NCBI GenBank assembly: GCA_910585895.1 | Contig: CAJUHY010000019.1 | Location: forward strand, 30,733 to 44,525 | Length of the DNA: 13,793 nucleotides | Reading direction: 5' to 3' | Origin: an uncultured Lachnospiraceae bacterium | GTDB lineage: Bacteria > Bacillota > Clostridia > Lachnospirales > Lachnospiraceae | Shown: piece by piece, positions 6,663 to 13,793 of the stretch | How the letters are laid out: every line of letters starts with the position of its first letter | Position numbering within the stretch: the first letter of the stretch is position 1 | Position numbers and translations under genes: made by a program | The notes under the pieces: model-generated | Databases searched by the model: none | Told to the model about the DNA's origin: nothing | What the model saw: only the letters and a program-made list of their open reading frames with translations

Positions 6663-6836
6663 TTAGCAAATTGCAAACACTTTCCCATCTGTACAACAAC
6701 CTGGTCTTGTCAAATAATCGTTGGCAACTGCTTCATGGAATAACTTATTTTTATCATTCTCTTTCATCGCCAAAAGCAGTTATTCGTTCACTTCAAAATC
6801 ATTACTATTCAACGTCTCAATAGTTTTTTTCATCAT
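6663..6836 (-). pseudogene. Degenerate small ORF after rarA, one internal stop
   Basis: Eight bases after the rarA stop, a frame begins at tandem ATGs: MMKKTIETLNSNDFEVNE, then TAA (6780-6782), then LLLAMKENDKNKLFHEAV and ANDYLTRPGCCTDGKVFAIC, then TAA. Both halves have amino-acid content typical of real protein and share one frame. A single C-to-T change (CAA to TAA) would explain the interruption and would give a 57-residue peptide. The acidic, helical first part and the Cys-containing end loosely recall a RiPP precursor, but no modification or transport gene is near. No good ribosome binding site is visible. The gene may be dead, or the pattern may be chance. The same frame continues toward 6470 with scattered stops. 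Confidence 0.3.
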
Positions 6837-6844
6837 AACATTCG

Positions 6845-8164
6845 CTATCTTTCATATTTCCACTCCAATATCTCCTTTAACCGCTCCCTGACCTTCTTTT
6901 CCTGTCCCTGCTCCGTGGGCTGGTAATACCGCCTGTCTGCCAAGGAATCAGGCAGACATTGCATTTTTGATAATTTCTCTTCCGTATCATGGGCATAAAT
7001 GTAACCTTTCCCATAATCTAATTCTTTCATCATATTGGTGGGGGCATTGCAAATCTGCAGCGGCACTGGCTCTGCCGGAGATTCCCTGATATCTTCCTTG
7101 CAGGCCTCACAAGCCATATAAAGCGAATTAGATTTGGGTGCCATGGAAAGGTAGACAACTGCATGTGTCAGATGCACGTCACATTCCGGCATTCCCAGAA
7201 AATGGCATGCCTGGTAGACTGACACTGCAAGCGGCAGCGCACCTGGGTCTGCCATCCCCACATCCTCGCTGGCAAAACGCACCAGCCGCCTGGCTATATA
7301 GAGTGGCTCTTCCCCTCCGTCCAACATCCGGCACATCCAATACACGGCAGCATCCGGGTCACTGTTGCGCATAGATTTGTGCAGCGCAGAAATCAGGTTG
7401 TAATGTTCCTCGCCGTTTTTATCATACAACAAAGACCTTCGGTTCATACACTGTGCCAATACTTCCTCGTCCACACACAAGACAGCCTGTTCATTCATCC
7501 TGCCATTGAACACTGCCATCTCCAGCGTATTCAATGCTGTCCTCGCATCTCCGTTGGCAAAGCGGGCAATGGCAGATAAATGGGCATCTTCGATGGAAAT
7601 CTGCATATTGCCAAGTCCCTTGGGGCTTTTTAGCGCATGAAGCAACAGTTCTTTTAAATCTGCTTCCTCCAATGCTTTCAAAATAAACACTTTGCAGCGG
7701 GACAGCAAAGCGGAATTGATTTCAAAAGAAGGGTTCTCCGTAGTTGCCCCCACCAGTATGATACTGCCTTTTTCCACAAACGGTAAAAAAGCATCCTGCT
7801 GCGCCTTATTGAAACGGTGAATCTCATCAGCAAACAATAAGGTGCGAACACCCATTTTGCGGTTTTCCTCCGCCCTCGCCATGACTTCCTTAATCTCCTT
7901 AATGGTGCTGTTTACCGCACTATATTCTACGAACTCTGCCCTGGTTTTCTCAGCGATAATTCGCGCCAGAGTGGTCTTGCCCACTCCGGGAGGTCCCCAG
8001 AAAATCATAGAAGAAATCTGGTCCTCCTCAATCAGACGCCGCAAAATCTTGCCCTTGCCAATCAGATGTTTCTGCCCCACATAATCATTCAGGTTATCGG
8101 GACGCAGACGGCTTGCCAAGGGCATTGTCCGTTCCCGGTTATCAAATAGGCTTAACTGTTCCAT
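6845..8164 (-). CDS. rarA: Replication-associated recombination protein A (RarA/MgsA AAA+ ATPase)
   Basis: This 439-residue cytoplasmic protein acts at stalled or damaged replication forks and is related to clamp-loader ATPases. It begins MEQLSLFDN. Walker A is GPPGVGKTT (57-65), Walker B is LLFADEIHRF (109-118), sensor 1 lies in GATTENPSFEIN, and LLSRCKVF holds the arginine finger. The C-terminal half has the tetramerisation region (around MRNSDPDAAVYWM and LVRFASEDVGMADP), and the length is normal for the family. I chose the ATG at 8164 because AAGGAG (8169-8174) sits just before it; an in-frame ATG at 8182 has no ribosome binding site and would add six residues. Its promoter is at 8246-8274. 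No terminator is evident after the stop, so transcription could read into the degenerate ORF and the operon to the left. Confidence 0.95.
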   Translation of the reverse strand: MEQLSLFDNRERTMPLASRLRPDNLNDYVGQKHLIGKGKILRRLIEEDQISSMIFWGPPGVGKTTLARIIAEKTRAEFVEYSAVNSTIKEIKEVMARAEENRKMGVRTLLFADEIHRFNKAQQDAFLPFVEKGSIILVGATTENPSFEINSALLSRCKVFILKALEEADLKELLLHALKSPKGLGNMQISIEDAHLSAIARFANGDARTALNTLEMAVFNGRMNEQAVLCVDEEVLAQCMNRRSLLYDKNGEEHYNLISALHKSMRNSDPDAAVYWMCRMLDGGEEPLYIARRLVRFASEDVGMADPGALPLAVSVYQACHFLGMPECDVHLTHAVVYLSMAPKSNSLYMACEACKEDIRESPAEPVPLQICNAPTNMMKELDYGKGYIYAHDTEEKLSKMQCLPDSLADRRYYQPTEQGQEKKVRERLKEILEWKYER

Positions 8165-8245
8165 GTCTCTCCTTCTTTCCATGACGCTTTCAAATATTTA
8201 TTTCAAATCCCAGCAGCGCTTTTTTATTGCTCATATGGTAACACC

Positions 8246-8274
8246 ATTTTAGCATATCCATGGTACAATGTCAT
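8246..8274 (-). promoter_or_regulatory. Sigma-A promoter of rarA
   Basis: Reading the minus strand, ATGACA (8274-8269, five of six matches to the -35 consensus), a 17-bp spacer and TAAAAT (8251-8246, five of six) are preceded by TGC, giving an extended -10. Transcription would start near 8239, about 75 nt before the rarA ATG at 8164. Confidence 0.65.
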
Positions 8275-8281
8275 CTAACGC

Positions 8282-8310
8282 TTGAATTATAACAAAACAC
8301 TCTTTATAAT
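8282..8310 (+). promoter_or_regulatory. Sigma-A promoter of the GntR-family regulator
   Basis: TTGAAT (8282-8287), a 17-bp spacer and a perfect TATAAT (8305-8310) predict a start near 8317 and a leader of about 98 nt. It lies back to back with the rarA promoter, with their -35 boxes about 8 bp apart. Confidence 0.65.
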
Positions 8311-8348
8311 GGATAATATAAAAGCTGCCAAAATAATGGAATAGCTAA

Positions 8349-8366
8349 TATACTGACCAGTTTATA
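8349..8366. promoter_or_regulatory. Imperfect palindrome in the gntR leader, possible operator
   Basis: ACTG AC CAGT (8352-8361), with flanking TAT and ATA matches, forms an interrupted palindrome about 35-50 bp downstream of the predicted start. GntR-family proteins often bind such TGnnCA-like sites and regulate themselves. The match is short, so this is only a candidate autoregulatory site. Confidence 0.25.
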
Positions 8367-8414
8367 ACTAACTGAGAAATATTATCATATCACCAACCAC
8401 ATAAGGAGTTTCAT

Positions 8415-9122
8415 ATGGAATTTCAGAAAATCAGCTCTCCTTCCTTGAAGGAACTGTTCGTAGAACAATTAGAACACATGATTTTATCCGGCAAACTTGC
8501 CGTAGGCGAGAAGCTGCCGCCGGAACGCCAGCTTGCCGAATCCATGCAAGTGAGCCGCTCGGTCGTCAACGGCGGCATTTCTGATTTGGAAAAGAAAGGT
8601 TTTCTGGTGGTAAAACCACGCAGCGGCACATACGTCGCCGACTACCGCAGAAATGGTACCGCAGACACCCTGCTTGCCATTATGAACTACAATGGAGGCC
8701 GTCTCAGAACAGAAGAAATCCGCTCCATCTTGGAAGTGCGGATTGCTTTGGATACATTGGCAGCGGAACTTTGTGAGACCCATATCACCGATGAAGAGAT
8801 TGAGGTCCTCTCAGAAATCATTGAACAGCTTAAAACTGCCCCTTCTGTAGAAGAAGCTGTGGAAGCTGCCTATGAATTCCAGCACGAATTTGCCATATTC
8901 TCAGGCAATACGCTGATTCCGCTCATCTTCTGTTCTTTTAAGGTGGCAATTACCACCCTGTGGGAGCGTTTCTGTCTGCTGTACGGAATCGAAGCATTAT
9001 ATGAAAATAACTACAGACTTTTCACCTATATCAAAAACCGCGATTCCCAGGGAGCCGCTGCCTGGATTCAGAAATCAGTGCGGGAAAGTATAGATGGGAG
9101 CCGTAAAATCTATTATGACTGA
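8415..9122 (+). CDS. GntR/FadR-family transcriptional regulator
   Basis: This 235-residue regulator has an N-terminal GntR winged helix-turn-helix (about 10-75): LSGKLAVGEKLPPERQLAES, VSRSVVNGGISDLEKKGFL and the wing KPRSGTYV. The C-terminal part (about 95-230) is an all-helical FCD-type effector domain. Most FCD domains bind a metal through an Asp and three His; here EFQHEF keeps one His, but the two later His positions appear to be Tyr and Lys/Gln (in NYRLF and AAAWIQKSV). A metal-free, FadR-like ligand mode is therefore possible. The ligand and targets are unknown. AAGGAG (8403-8408) lies 6 nt before the ATG. The gene is divergent from rarA and convergent with the helicase gene, 38 bp away; no terminator can be seen in that gap. 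Confidence 0.9.
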   Translation: MEFQKISSPSLKELFVEQLEHMILSGKLAVGEKLPPERQLAESMQVSRSVVNGGISDLEKKGFLVVKPRSGTYVADYRRNGTADTLLAIMNYNGGRLRTEEIRSILEVRIALDTLAAELCETHITDEEIEVLSEIIEQLKTAPSVEEAVEAAYEFQHEFAIFSGNTLIPLIFCSFKVAITTLWERFCLLYGIEALYENNYRLFTYIKNRDSQGAAAWIQKSVRESIDGSRKIYYD

Positions 9123-9160
9123 CTGGGGGGTTGGGCTGCAACAGTATTTACACAAGAAAA

Positions 9161-11635
9161 CTATTCTCCAGTATATCTCCTTCGATAGTATTCCATCGTG
9201 CGGTACTCCAAAATGTCTTTCATATGATTCTTAAAAGCTTCATTGCTTATTATTTCATGCAAATCATCCCTAATCGCAAGCGCATACCCTTCTTTTTCAA
9301 TAAAAAAGCCCTTTCCAGAAGCTTTTAAAAACTTAATAGGCATGTTTTTTGCCTTGCTCAGATGTTGCTTATCCGACATAGCTTTATAATCAGCAAATGA
9401 TATATCTGCTGCAAAATCCTTCCAGTTAGTTCCATTATCAAAGAATTTTTTCCAGTCAGCCAACACTTCATCGTCCGTAACCGCCAAACGCACATTCCCT
9501 GAATTATAAAAACTATAAAGGACTGGCATCTTATATACTTTCTGCATATCTGTAGTTTCAAGCAGCGATAAAAATTCTCTTCCAATACCAGAATATACCT
9601 TTTCTTCATCCGCATGTAATTCATGCATTTCGTTTAAGAATTCCATATATCTTCGGAATGGATTTTCCTTAGCATACTTGATACTATCGTGATATATATC
9701 GTTGTCCATATAAGTAAACAGTTCCATTCGTGTGGGAACTTTACCGTCCAACAATTCCTTCACTCTGTAATATTCCTGTTTAATCCGTGCTTTCACAGTT
9801 AAAGACTTCTTATCCAATTCTTTAAATAAATCTATCAGGCGCATGTCAAAATCTACAATACAGTCATCAGGATAATCCATATCATAATAAGTCGCTCTTT
9901 TACTGAAATTACTATCACCGCTTAAAAGCATTGGAGCCCTTCCCGCTTTTTCGTAATTGCCAATAAAATCAAGAACATTCAAATATTCTTTTCCTTTACT
10001 GATACGTAGTCCACGCCCCAGCTGCTGCAAAAATACAATTTGCGATTCCGTAGGTCTTAAAAACATTACCATATCAAGCGCTGCAATATCTACACCTTCA
10101 TTAAACATATCCACCGAAAAAATTACTTTTATCTCCTGGTTCAGCAGCTTTTCAATTGCCTTATCCCTATCTTCTGAATATTGACCATCGGCATTACTAT
10201 ATACTGCAGCAGAATTGATGCCTCTTTTACAAAATTCCTTCGCCATCTCTTCCGCATGAATCCTGGAACAACAAAAACCCAGTGCTCTCTTAGACCGATA
10301 TTTCATATAATACTTATAAATCAAATCATATCGCCTTACATTTCCGATATAAGTTTCATTCAATTCCTTTTCGTCATAGCGACCTCTTACAATATGCAGT
10401 GAAGAATAATCTGTCTCATCATAAATCCCATAATAATGAAAAGGAACCAACAGACCTTTGTTAATTGCTTCCTTTAGTGAAATTTCATATGGTACATTAT
10501 AATCGCAGATTTCATAAATATTTTTTCCATCCAACCTTTCCGGCGTGGCAGTAAGCCCCAATAAAAACTGTGGCTTAAAATAATTTACAATTCTCTGATA
10601 TTGGTCATTTACTGCATGGTGAAACTCATCAATAACAAGATAATCAAAGTAATCCGGTGCAAAAAAATCTTCTGACAAATACTCTGTTCTGCCAAGTGTT
10701 GCAACAGATGCAAAAATCACCGCTTTATCTGTATCTTTTTGTTTTCCATTGAAAAACCCATAATCCTCTGAATGCCTTACATTTCTAAAAGATACTGCCG
10801 CCTGCTTTAAGATTTCCTCCCTATGAGCTACAAATAATACACGCTCATATTTAGCAGAGTCAAATGCTGCCAGATATGTCTTTCCAACACCAGTTGCCGC
10901 CTGCACAAGTCCTTTTACTGCTCCTTCCTTCCTGCTGTCTTCCAAGGCAAATAAAGCCTCTATTTGTGCCCCTCTTGGCTGAAACAGTAACTCAACTTTG
11001 GCATCTGCAGTATCTTGCAAATTATCATATTTTGCTATATCTTTTGATACCGCCGGCTTATGCCAGTTCTTAGAATACCTTGCCAATTCTTCTTCATCAA
11101 TCACAATGGAATGATTTTCAAACAAATCTACAAAAGTTTCATAAAACAAGGTAAAATTCTTCTTAACATCAAGACTGTTAAAACGATAATTCCACTCTAT
11201 TCCAGAAGTCAATGCACTCCTTGAGATATTAGAAGAACCAATATATATTTCTCCAAAAGTTTGATAATGAAAAATATATGATTTTGGATGAAATGAGCGT
11301 TCCTTATCATTATAAAATCTTAAATCTACCCGGTTGCCTAATTCCTTTTTTATCAGATATAACGCTGATGGCTGAGTGATTCCAAGATAATTTCCGGTAA
11401 GTATTCTCACCTCTGCACCACGGTCCAAAGCTGTTTTTAAGTCCTTTAATATCATTCTTACCCCAGATTCCATAAGGAAAGAAACAATAATATCAATCTT
11501 ATTTGCTTTTAACATGCTCGCCTTTAACTGGTAATACAAAAAACGGCTTCTATTTCTATCGCCAGTCATCACATCTGTTGATTCAATTTGTAATTCATCA
11601 ACCTCTTTCTTTTGTGCAAAATCAGATTGAGCCAT
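9161..11635 (-). CDS. PLD-nuclease/DEAD-box helicase fusion
   Basis: This 824-residue protein joins a phospholipase D-like nuclease unit to a superfamily 2 helicase. The PLD part (about 28-180) has one half-motif, HPK (116-118) and GSSN (133-136), so a dimer would be needed for a complete active site; the usual Asp between them is not evident. The helicase follows: ATGVGKT (247-253), DEFH (336-339), TATPER (362-367) and motif VI in QQLGRGLR. The C-terminal ~270 residues resemble tails of DUF3427-like restriction-type helicases, including KVYKMPVLYSF. It probably translocates on and cuts DNA; similar fusions occur in defence and restriction loci. The start at 11635 has GAGGTGA (11642-11648) 6 nt upstream but overlaps the preceding gene by 67 bp. 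An ATG at 11569 forming TGATG with that gene's stop is the alternative and would leave the PLD fold intact. Confidence 0.9.
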   Translation of the reverse strand: MAQSDFAQKKEVDELQIESTDVMTGDRNRSRFLYYQLKASMLKANKIDIIVSFLMESGVRMILKDLKTALDRGAEVRILTGNYLGITQPSALYLIKKELGNRVDLRFYNDKERSFHPKSYIFHYQTFGEIYIGSSNISRSALTSGIEWNYRFNSLDVKKNFTLFYETFVDLFENHSIVIDEEELARYSKNWHKPAVSKDIAKYDNLQDTADAKVELLFQPRGAQIEALFALEDSRKEGAVKGLVQAATGVGKTYLAAFDSAKYERVLFVAHREEILKQAAVSFRNVRHSEDYGFFNGKQKDTDKAVIFASVATLGRTEYLSEDFFAPDYFDYLVIDEFHHAVNDQYQRIVNYFKPQFLLGLTATPERLDGKNIYEICDYNVPYEISLKEAINKGLLVPFHYYGIYDETDYSSLHIVRGRYDEKELNETYIGNVRRYDLIYKYYMKYRSKRALGFCCSRIHAEEMAKEFCKRGINSAAVYSNADGQYSEDRDKAIEKLLNQEIKVIFSVDMFNEGVDIAALDMVMFLRPTESQIVFLQQLGRGLRISKGKEYLNVLDFIGNYEKAGRAPMLLSGDSNFSKRATYYDMDYPDDCIVDFDMRLIDLFKELDKKSLTVKARIKQEYYRVKELLDGKVPTRMELFTYMDNDIYHDSIKYAKENPFRRYMEFLNEMHELHADEEKVYSGIGREFLSLLETTDMQKVYKMPVLYSFYNSGNVRLAVTDDEVLADWKKFFDNGTNWKDFAADISFADYKAMSDKQHLSKAKNMPIKFLKASGKGFFIEKEGYALAIRDDLHEIISNEAFKNHMKDILEYRTMEYYRRRYTGE

Positions 11636-12204
11636 TTTTCTTCACCTCTTCCCGGTCGTACATCTGAAGTTTTCCAATGTTCTTCCACTTCTAATTCTAA
11701 ACCTTTTATCCCACTTAAAAAAGCTGCAAATCTCTCCTCCGTCATATCTGTAAAATAACGCCCATTTCTTTCCCCTGCAAACATTCCATACTTAAAAGAC
11801 GTATAAATAATTCCCTCGTCTTTTAAGGCAACTGCCATCTTTTGTATGACATCTGCAAGCTCATCAAATGACAAATGCAATATAGATGAACATGCCCATA
11901 TACCCTCATATTTGTCCACCTCTGCCAATTCCTGAAAACACATATTTTTTACCTTCACTCCTGTATATTCAGCCGCCAATTTACACAACTCAACTGAGCC
12001 GTCAACTAAATCAACATGATATCCCCGTTCCAGAAAATACTTGGCATCTCGACCAGAACCACAGCCAAAATCAAGTATATATGAACCCTTTTTTAATTTT
12101 GACAAAAATTTTTCCCGCGTAGAAGTAAATTCAACATTCACTGTGCTTTTATAAAACTGCTCCGCATGGATATTATAATAATCAAGAGTATTACTGCGCT
12201 GCAT
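11569..12204 (-). CDS. Class I SAM-dependent methyltransferase paired with the helicase
   Basis: This 211-residue protein has a class I methyltransferase fold. Motif I is ILDFGCGSGRD (43-53), with an acidic strand-2 end in VDLVDGS (64-70) and a post-core segment at WACSSILHLS. It has no TSPP/DPPY motif and no target-recognition region, so it resembles small-molecule or protein methyltransferases rather than classical DNA methylases; the substrate is unknown. AGGAAGG (12211-12217) lies 6 nt before the ATG. It ends inside the helicase frame (67-bp overlap, or TGATG at 11567-11571 if the short helicase start is used), so the two products are very likely made together and may act together. Only 34 bp separate it from the GGDEF gene upstream, and I see no promoter in that gap, so it may be read from the GGDEF transcript. 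It is AT-rich like the helicase. Confidence 0.88.
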   Translation of the reverse strand: MQRSNTLDYYNIHAEQFYKSTVNVEFTSTREKFLSKLKKGSYILDFGCGSGRDAKYFLERGYHVDLVDGSVELCKLAAEYTGVKVKNMCFQELAEVDKYEGIWACSSILHLSFDELADVIQKMAVALKDEGIIYTSFKYGMFAGERNGRYFTDMTEERFAAFLSGIKGLELEVEEHWKTSDVRPGRGEEKWLNLILHKRKRLMNYKLNQQM

Positions 12205-12238
12205 GGTATACCTTCCTCACAATAAAACAACCAACTCC

Positions 12239-13793
12239 CTACATTTTCTCTTCCATGGCACGCTGCCGCTTATACTCCTGCTTCTTTTCGTACATCATGG
12301 CGTCTGCCCGCTTAAGCGTACTGTAGAGGTTTGAATCCTCCTTCTCCTTATAAACAGCGTATCCCACCGCCATACTGAACTTCACAACAAATTCCCTGCG
12401 GCCTTGCTCACGGACCTGTTTGTCCAGAAAACGCAGTTTCGCCTCAATTTTATCCGGGGAAACTTCCGGCGACCATGCACAGAATTCATCTCCACCAATG
12501 CGGTAGCATCTGTCATCGTCGACAAATACCTTCTTTAAGACATCCGCCGCCATCTTAATGTACTGGTCCCCATAATCATGTCCATAGGTATCGTTGCATT
12601 TTTTAAGGTCATTCAAGTCACACATAAAAATAACTGTCGGCAAGATACTTTCATTTTGGGTAATCTCATCCGTTATGATACGACCCTCCAAATCTTCCTT
12701 GAAAGCCGTACGGTTAAGAAGACCTGTCAGTTCATCTGTAAACGCAAGATTACGGTATATCTCACTCTCCCTTGCCTGCTCCATCAACTTCCGTGATTTG
12801 CTGACATTCTCAATTCCCATCACAACAATATAAATCAAAAACCCAATATTGCCCAATGGCGTACTCTGATTGCTGAAACGGAAAATCACCAATTCCAACA
12901 GCGTACTTACCAGGATAACCATCACACAAATACTGTTAATCCTAATCTGTCTGGTAAGTCTGTTCGCCATCACCTCATGGACAGTCATCACCACAATGCT
13001 CACAGCAAACAGTAAAAGACAAATATGCGTCAAGAATAATGTTTCCCGCAAGTCAAACAGCCCTGTCACCTGCAGGAACAGACGCGCAACAATCACTACA
13101 CAATTGACAGCGCAACAGATATGCCAAATCTTATTCTCCCCATTACGGTACATCTGACGCAGAAACATTACAAACGGAATCGGCATAATCATCAGCATCA
13201 GATGAGATACAAATACAATTACCATATTGCATGGGAAAAACAAATCCAGAATCTGCGTCTCGCAGACAGACCATACCCCAAGCATCGTGGCAAATATGGC
13301 GAACTGCATAATTGTCTCAGCAACCTGCCCCCTTCTCACTACAAATGAACCGTAAAACAGCATGACAATTCCTGCAATAGCAATCATTACAGACAATATA
13401 AGCCGAAAAATACGGTCTTTTAAAATCTTGTGTTCCACATCCTGATAGGTTCCATACAGAAAACTTCCCCTGGGGCTACTGCCTCTGTAAGCCGGAATCA
13501 CCCGAAACGAGATATCCTTGCCGGCATCTGCCCCCGTTAGCGCAATCACGTTCCAGCAAAAACCAGTCGTTTTGATTGCGCTGTCCTCACTGGGTTTCAA
13601 TTCATACACAGTTCTCGCGGCAATCTGGACCTCCAGATACATATGTACTGTATTGTATACAATGACTTTATCATCGGTATCCTTCTGCGGCAAAGTCGTC
13701 TTAAAATAATATGCGTCCCCCTCTTGGGTCATCTCCATCTCATCATCCCAGGTGACGACCTTACGGTCATCTTCCCAGGTATATATATTGCTC
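12239..13793 (-). CDS. 7-TM diguanylate cyclase (GGDEF), N terminus outside window
   Basis: The frame is open to the right edge, so the ATG at 13738 is internal and at least 517 residues are visible. The first ~110 are extracytoplasmic and beta-rich, followed by seven hydrophobic segments (from RLILSVMIAIAGIVMLFYG to LGNIGFLIYIVVMGI), like 7TM-DISM sensors. The C terminus is a GGDEF domain: DELTGLLNRTAF, the nucleotide site CDLNDLKKCNDTYGH, and an intact catalytic GGDEF (codons 12482-12496). It should condense two GTP to cyclic di-GMP at the membrane in response to an outside signal. The allosteric RxxD site normally ahead of GGDEF reads VDDD, so product feedback inhibition is probably absent. 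Cyclic di-GMP commonly controls flagellar motility, which fits a flagellated organism, but a link to the flagellin in this window is not shown. Confidence 0.92.
   Translation of the reverse strand, partial: SNIYTWEDDRKVVTWDDEMEMTQEGDAYYFKTTLPQKDTDDKVIVYNTVHMYLEVQIAARTVYELKPSEDSAIKTTGFCWNVIALTGADAGKDISFRVIPAYRGSSPRGSFLYGTYQDVEHKILKDRIFRLILSVMIAIAGIVMLFYGSFVVRRGQVAETIMQFAIFATMLGVWSVCETQILDLFFPCNMVIVFVSHLMLMIMPIPFVMFLRQMYRNGENKIWHICCAVNCVVIVARLFLQVTGLFDLRETLFLTHICLLLFAVSIVVMTVHEVMANRLTRQIRINSICVMVILVSTLLELVIFRFSNQSTPLGNIGFLIYIVVMGIENVSKSRKLMEQARESEIYRNLAFTDELTGLLNRTAFKEDLEGRIITDEITQNESILPTVIFMCDLNDLKKCNDTYGHDYGDQYIKMAADVLKKVFVDDDRCYRIGGDEFCAWSPEVSPDKIEAKLRFLDKQVREQGRREFVVKFSMAVGYAVYKEKEDSNLYSTLKRADAMMYEKKQEYKRQRAMEEKM

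Noticed and set aside
6443..6688. Minus-strand 81-codon open frame, hydrophobic with several Cys
   Set aside because: It has no ribosome binding site, crosses the 12-bp inverted repeat, and overlaps the more protein-like degenerate frame. Its C-terminal half (KLEVLTKVPAANLNLF) looks slightly protein-like, so a remnant cannot be fully excluded.
6804..6830. Hairpin ACTATT/AATAGT followed by seven T on the plus strand
   Set aside because: The stem has only one G-C pair, no plus-strand gene precedes it, and the T-run is the Lys codons of the degenerate minus-strand ORF. It would not terminate rarA, which reads the other way.
8165..8182. Upstream ATG for rarA at 8182
   Set aside because: It has no ribosome binding site, and the MEQLSLFDN start at 8164 fits both the family and the AAGGAG just before it.
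1..13793. CRISPR arrays, tRNA/rRNA genes, insertion sequences, attachment sites
   Set aside because: I saw no regularly spaced repeats, no tRNA-like cloverleaf, no transposase or integrase gene, and no flanking direct repeats around either AT-rich module.

Overview
The window looks like a chromosomal segment of a motile, butyrate-type anaerobic Firmicute, most likely a Lachnospiraceae-like Clostridia member. The clues are a Clostridia-style flagellin tail, a 3-hydroxybutyryl-CoA-type crotonase (Crt), a 7-TM GGDEF protein, RarA, strong AGGAGG-type ribosome binding sites and low-GC accessory genes. The assignment is inference; no rRNA or other taxonomic marker is present.

Layout. 1-513 (+): 3' end of a flagellin gene. 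598-1465 (+): a stand-alone crotonase gene behind a near-consensus sigma-A promoter whose -35 box lies in a perfect 18-bp palindrome resembling a Rex (redox) operator; hairpins follow at 1472-1558. 1698-6406 (-): a tight, AT-rich four-gene operon, read right to left, of a beta-class DNA methyltransferase, a phosphoribosyltransferase-like protein, an ORC/CDC6-like P-loop ATPase and an unrecognised two-part Rossmann-like protein. Every junction overlaps by 8-20 bp. 6407-6844: a gene-poor stretch with a degenerate small ORF, a perfect 12-bp inverted repeat and a small AT-rich palindrome. 6845-8164 (-): rarA, divergent from 8415-9122 (+), a GntR/FadR-type regulator; both promoters can be read between them. 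9161-12204 (-): a second AT-rich module, a class I SAM methyltransferase overlapping a PLD-nuclease/DEAD-helicase fusion. 12239-13793 (-): a 7-TM diguanylate cyclase that runs off the window.

How the genes may work together. The housekeeping or signalling genes (crt, rarA, gntR, GGDEF) frame two separate modules that look like genome-defence cassettes. The four-gene operon is the best candidate for an undescribed system: it has a modification enzyme and an ATPase switch but no recognisable nuclease, so the PRTase-like protein and/or the unknown fourth protein would have to be sensor or effector. The PRTase gene appears to carry a one-base frameshift near its 5' end (T4 run at 5473-5476), which may mean decay, a sequence error or recoding. 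The second module has a plausible nuclease-helicase effector of its own. Defence roles for both are inferred from domain content and context.
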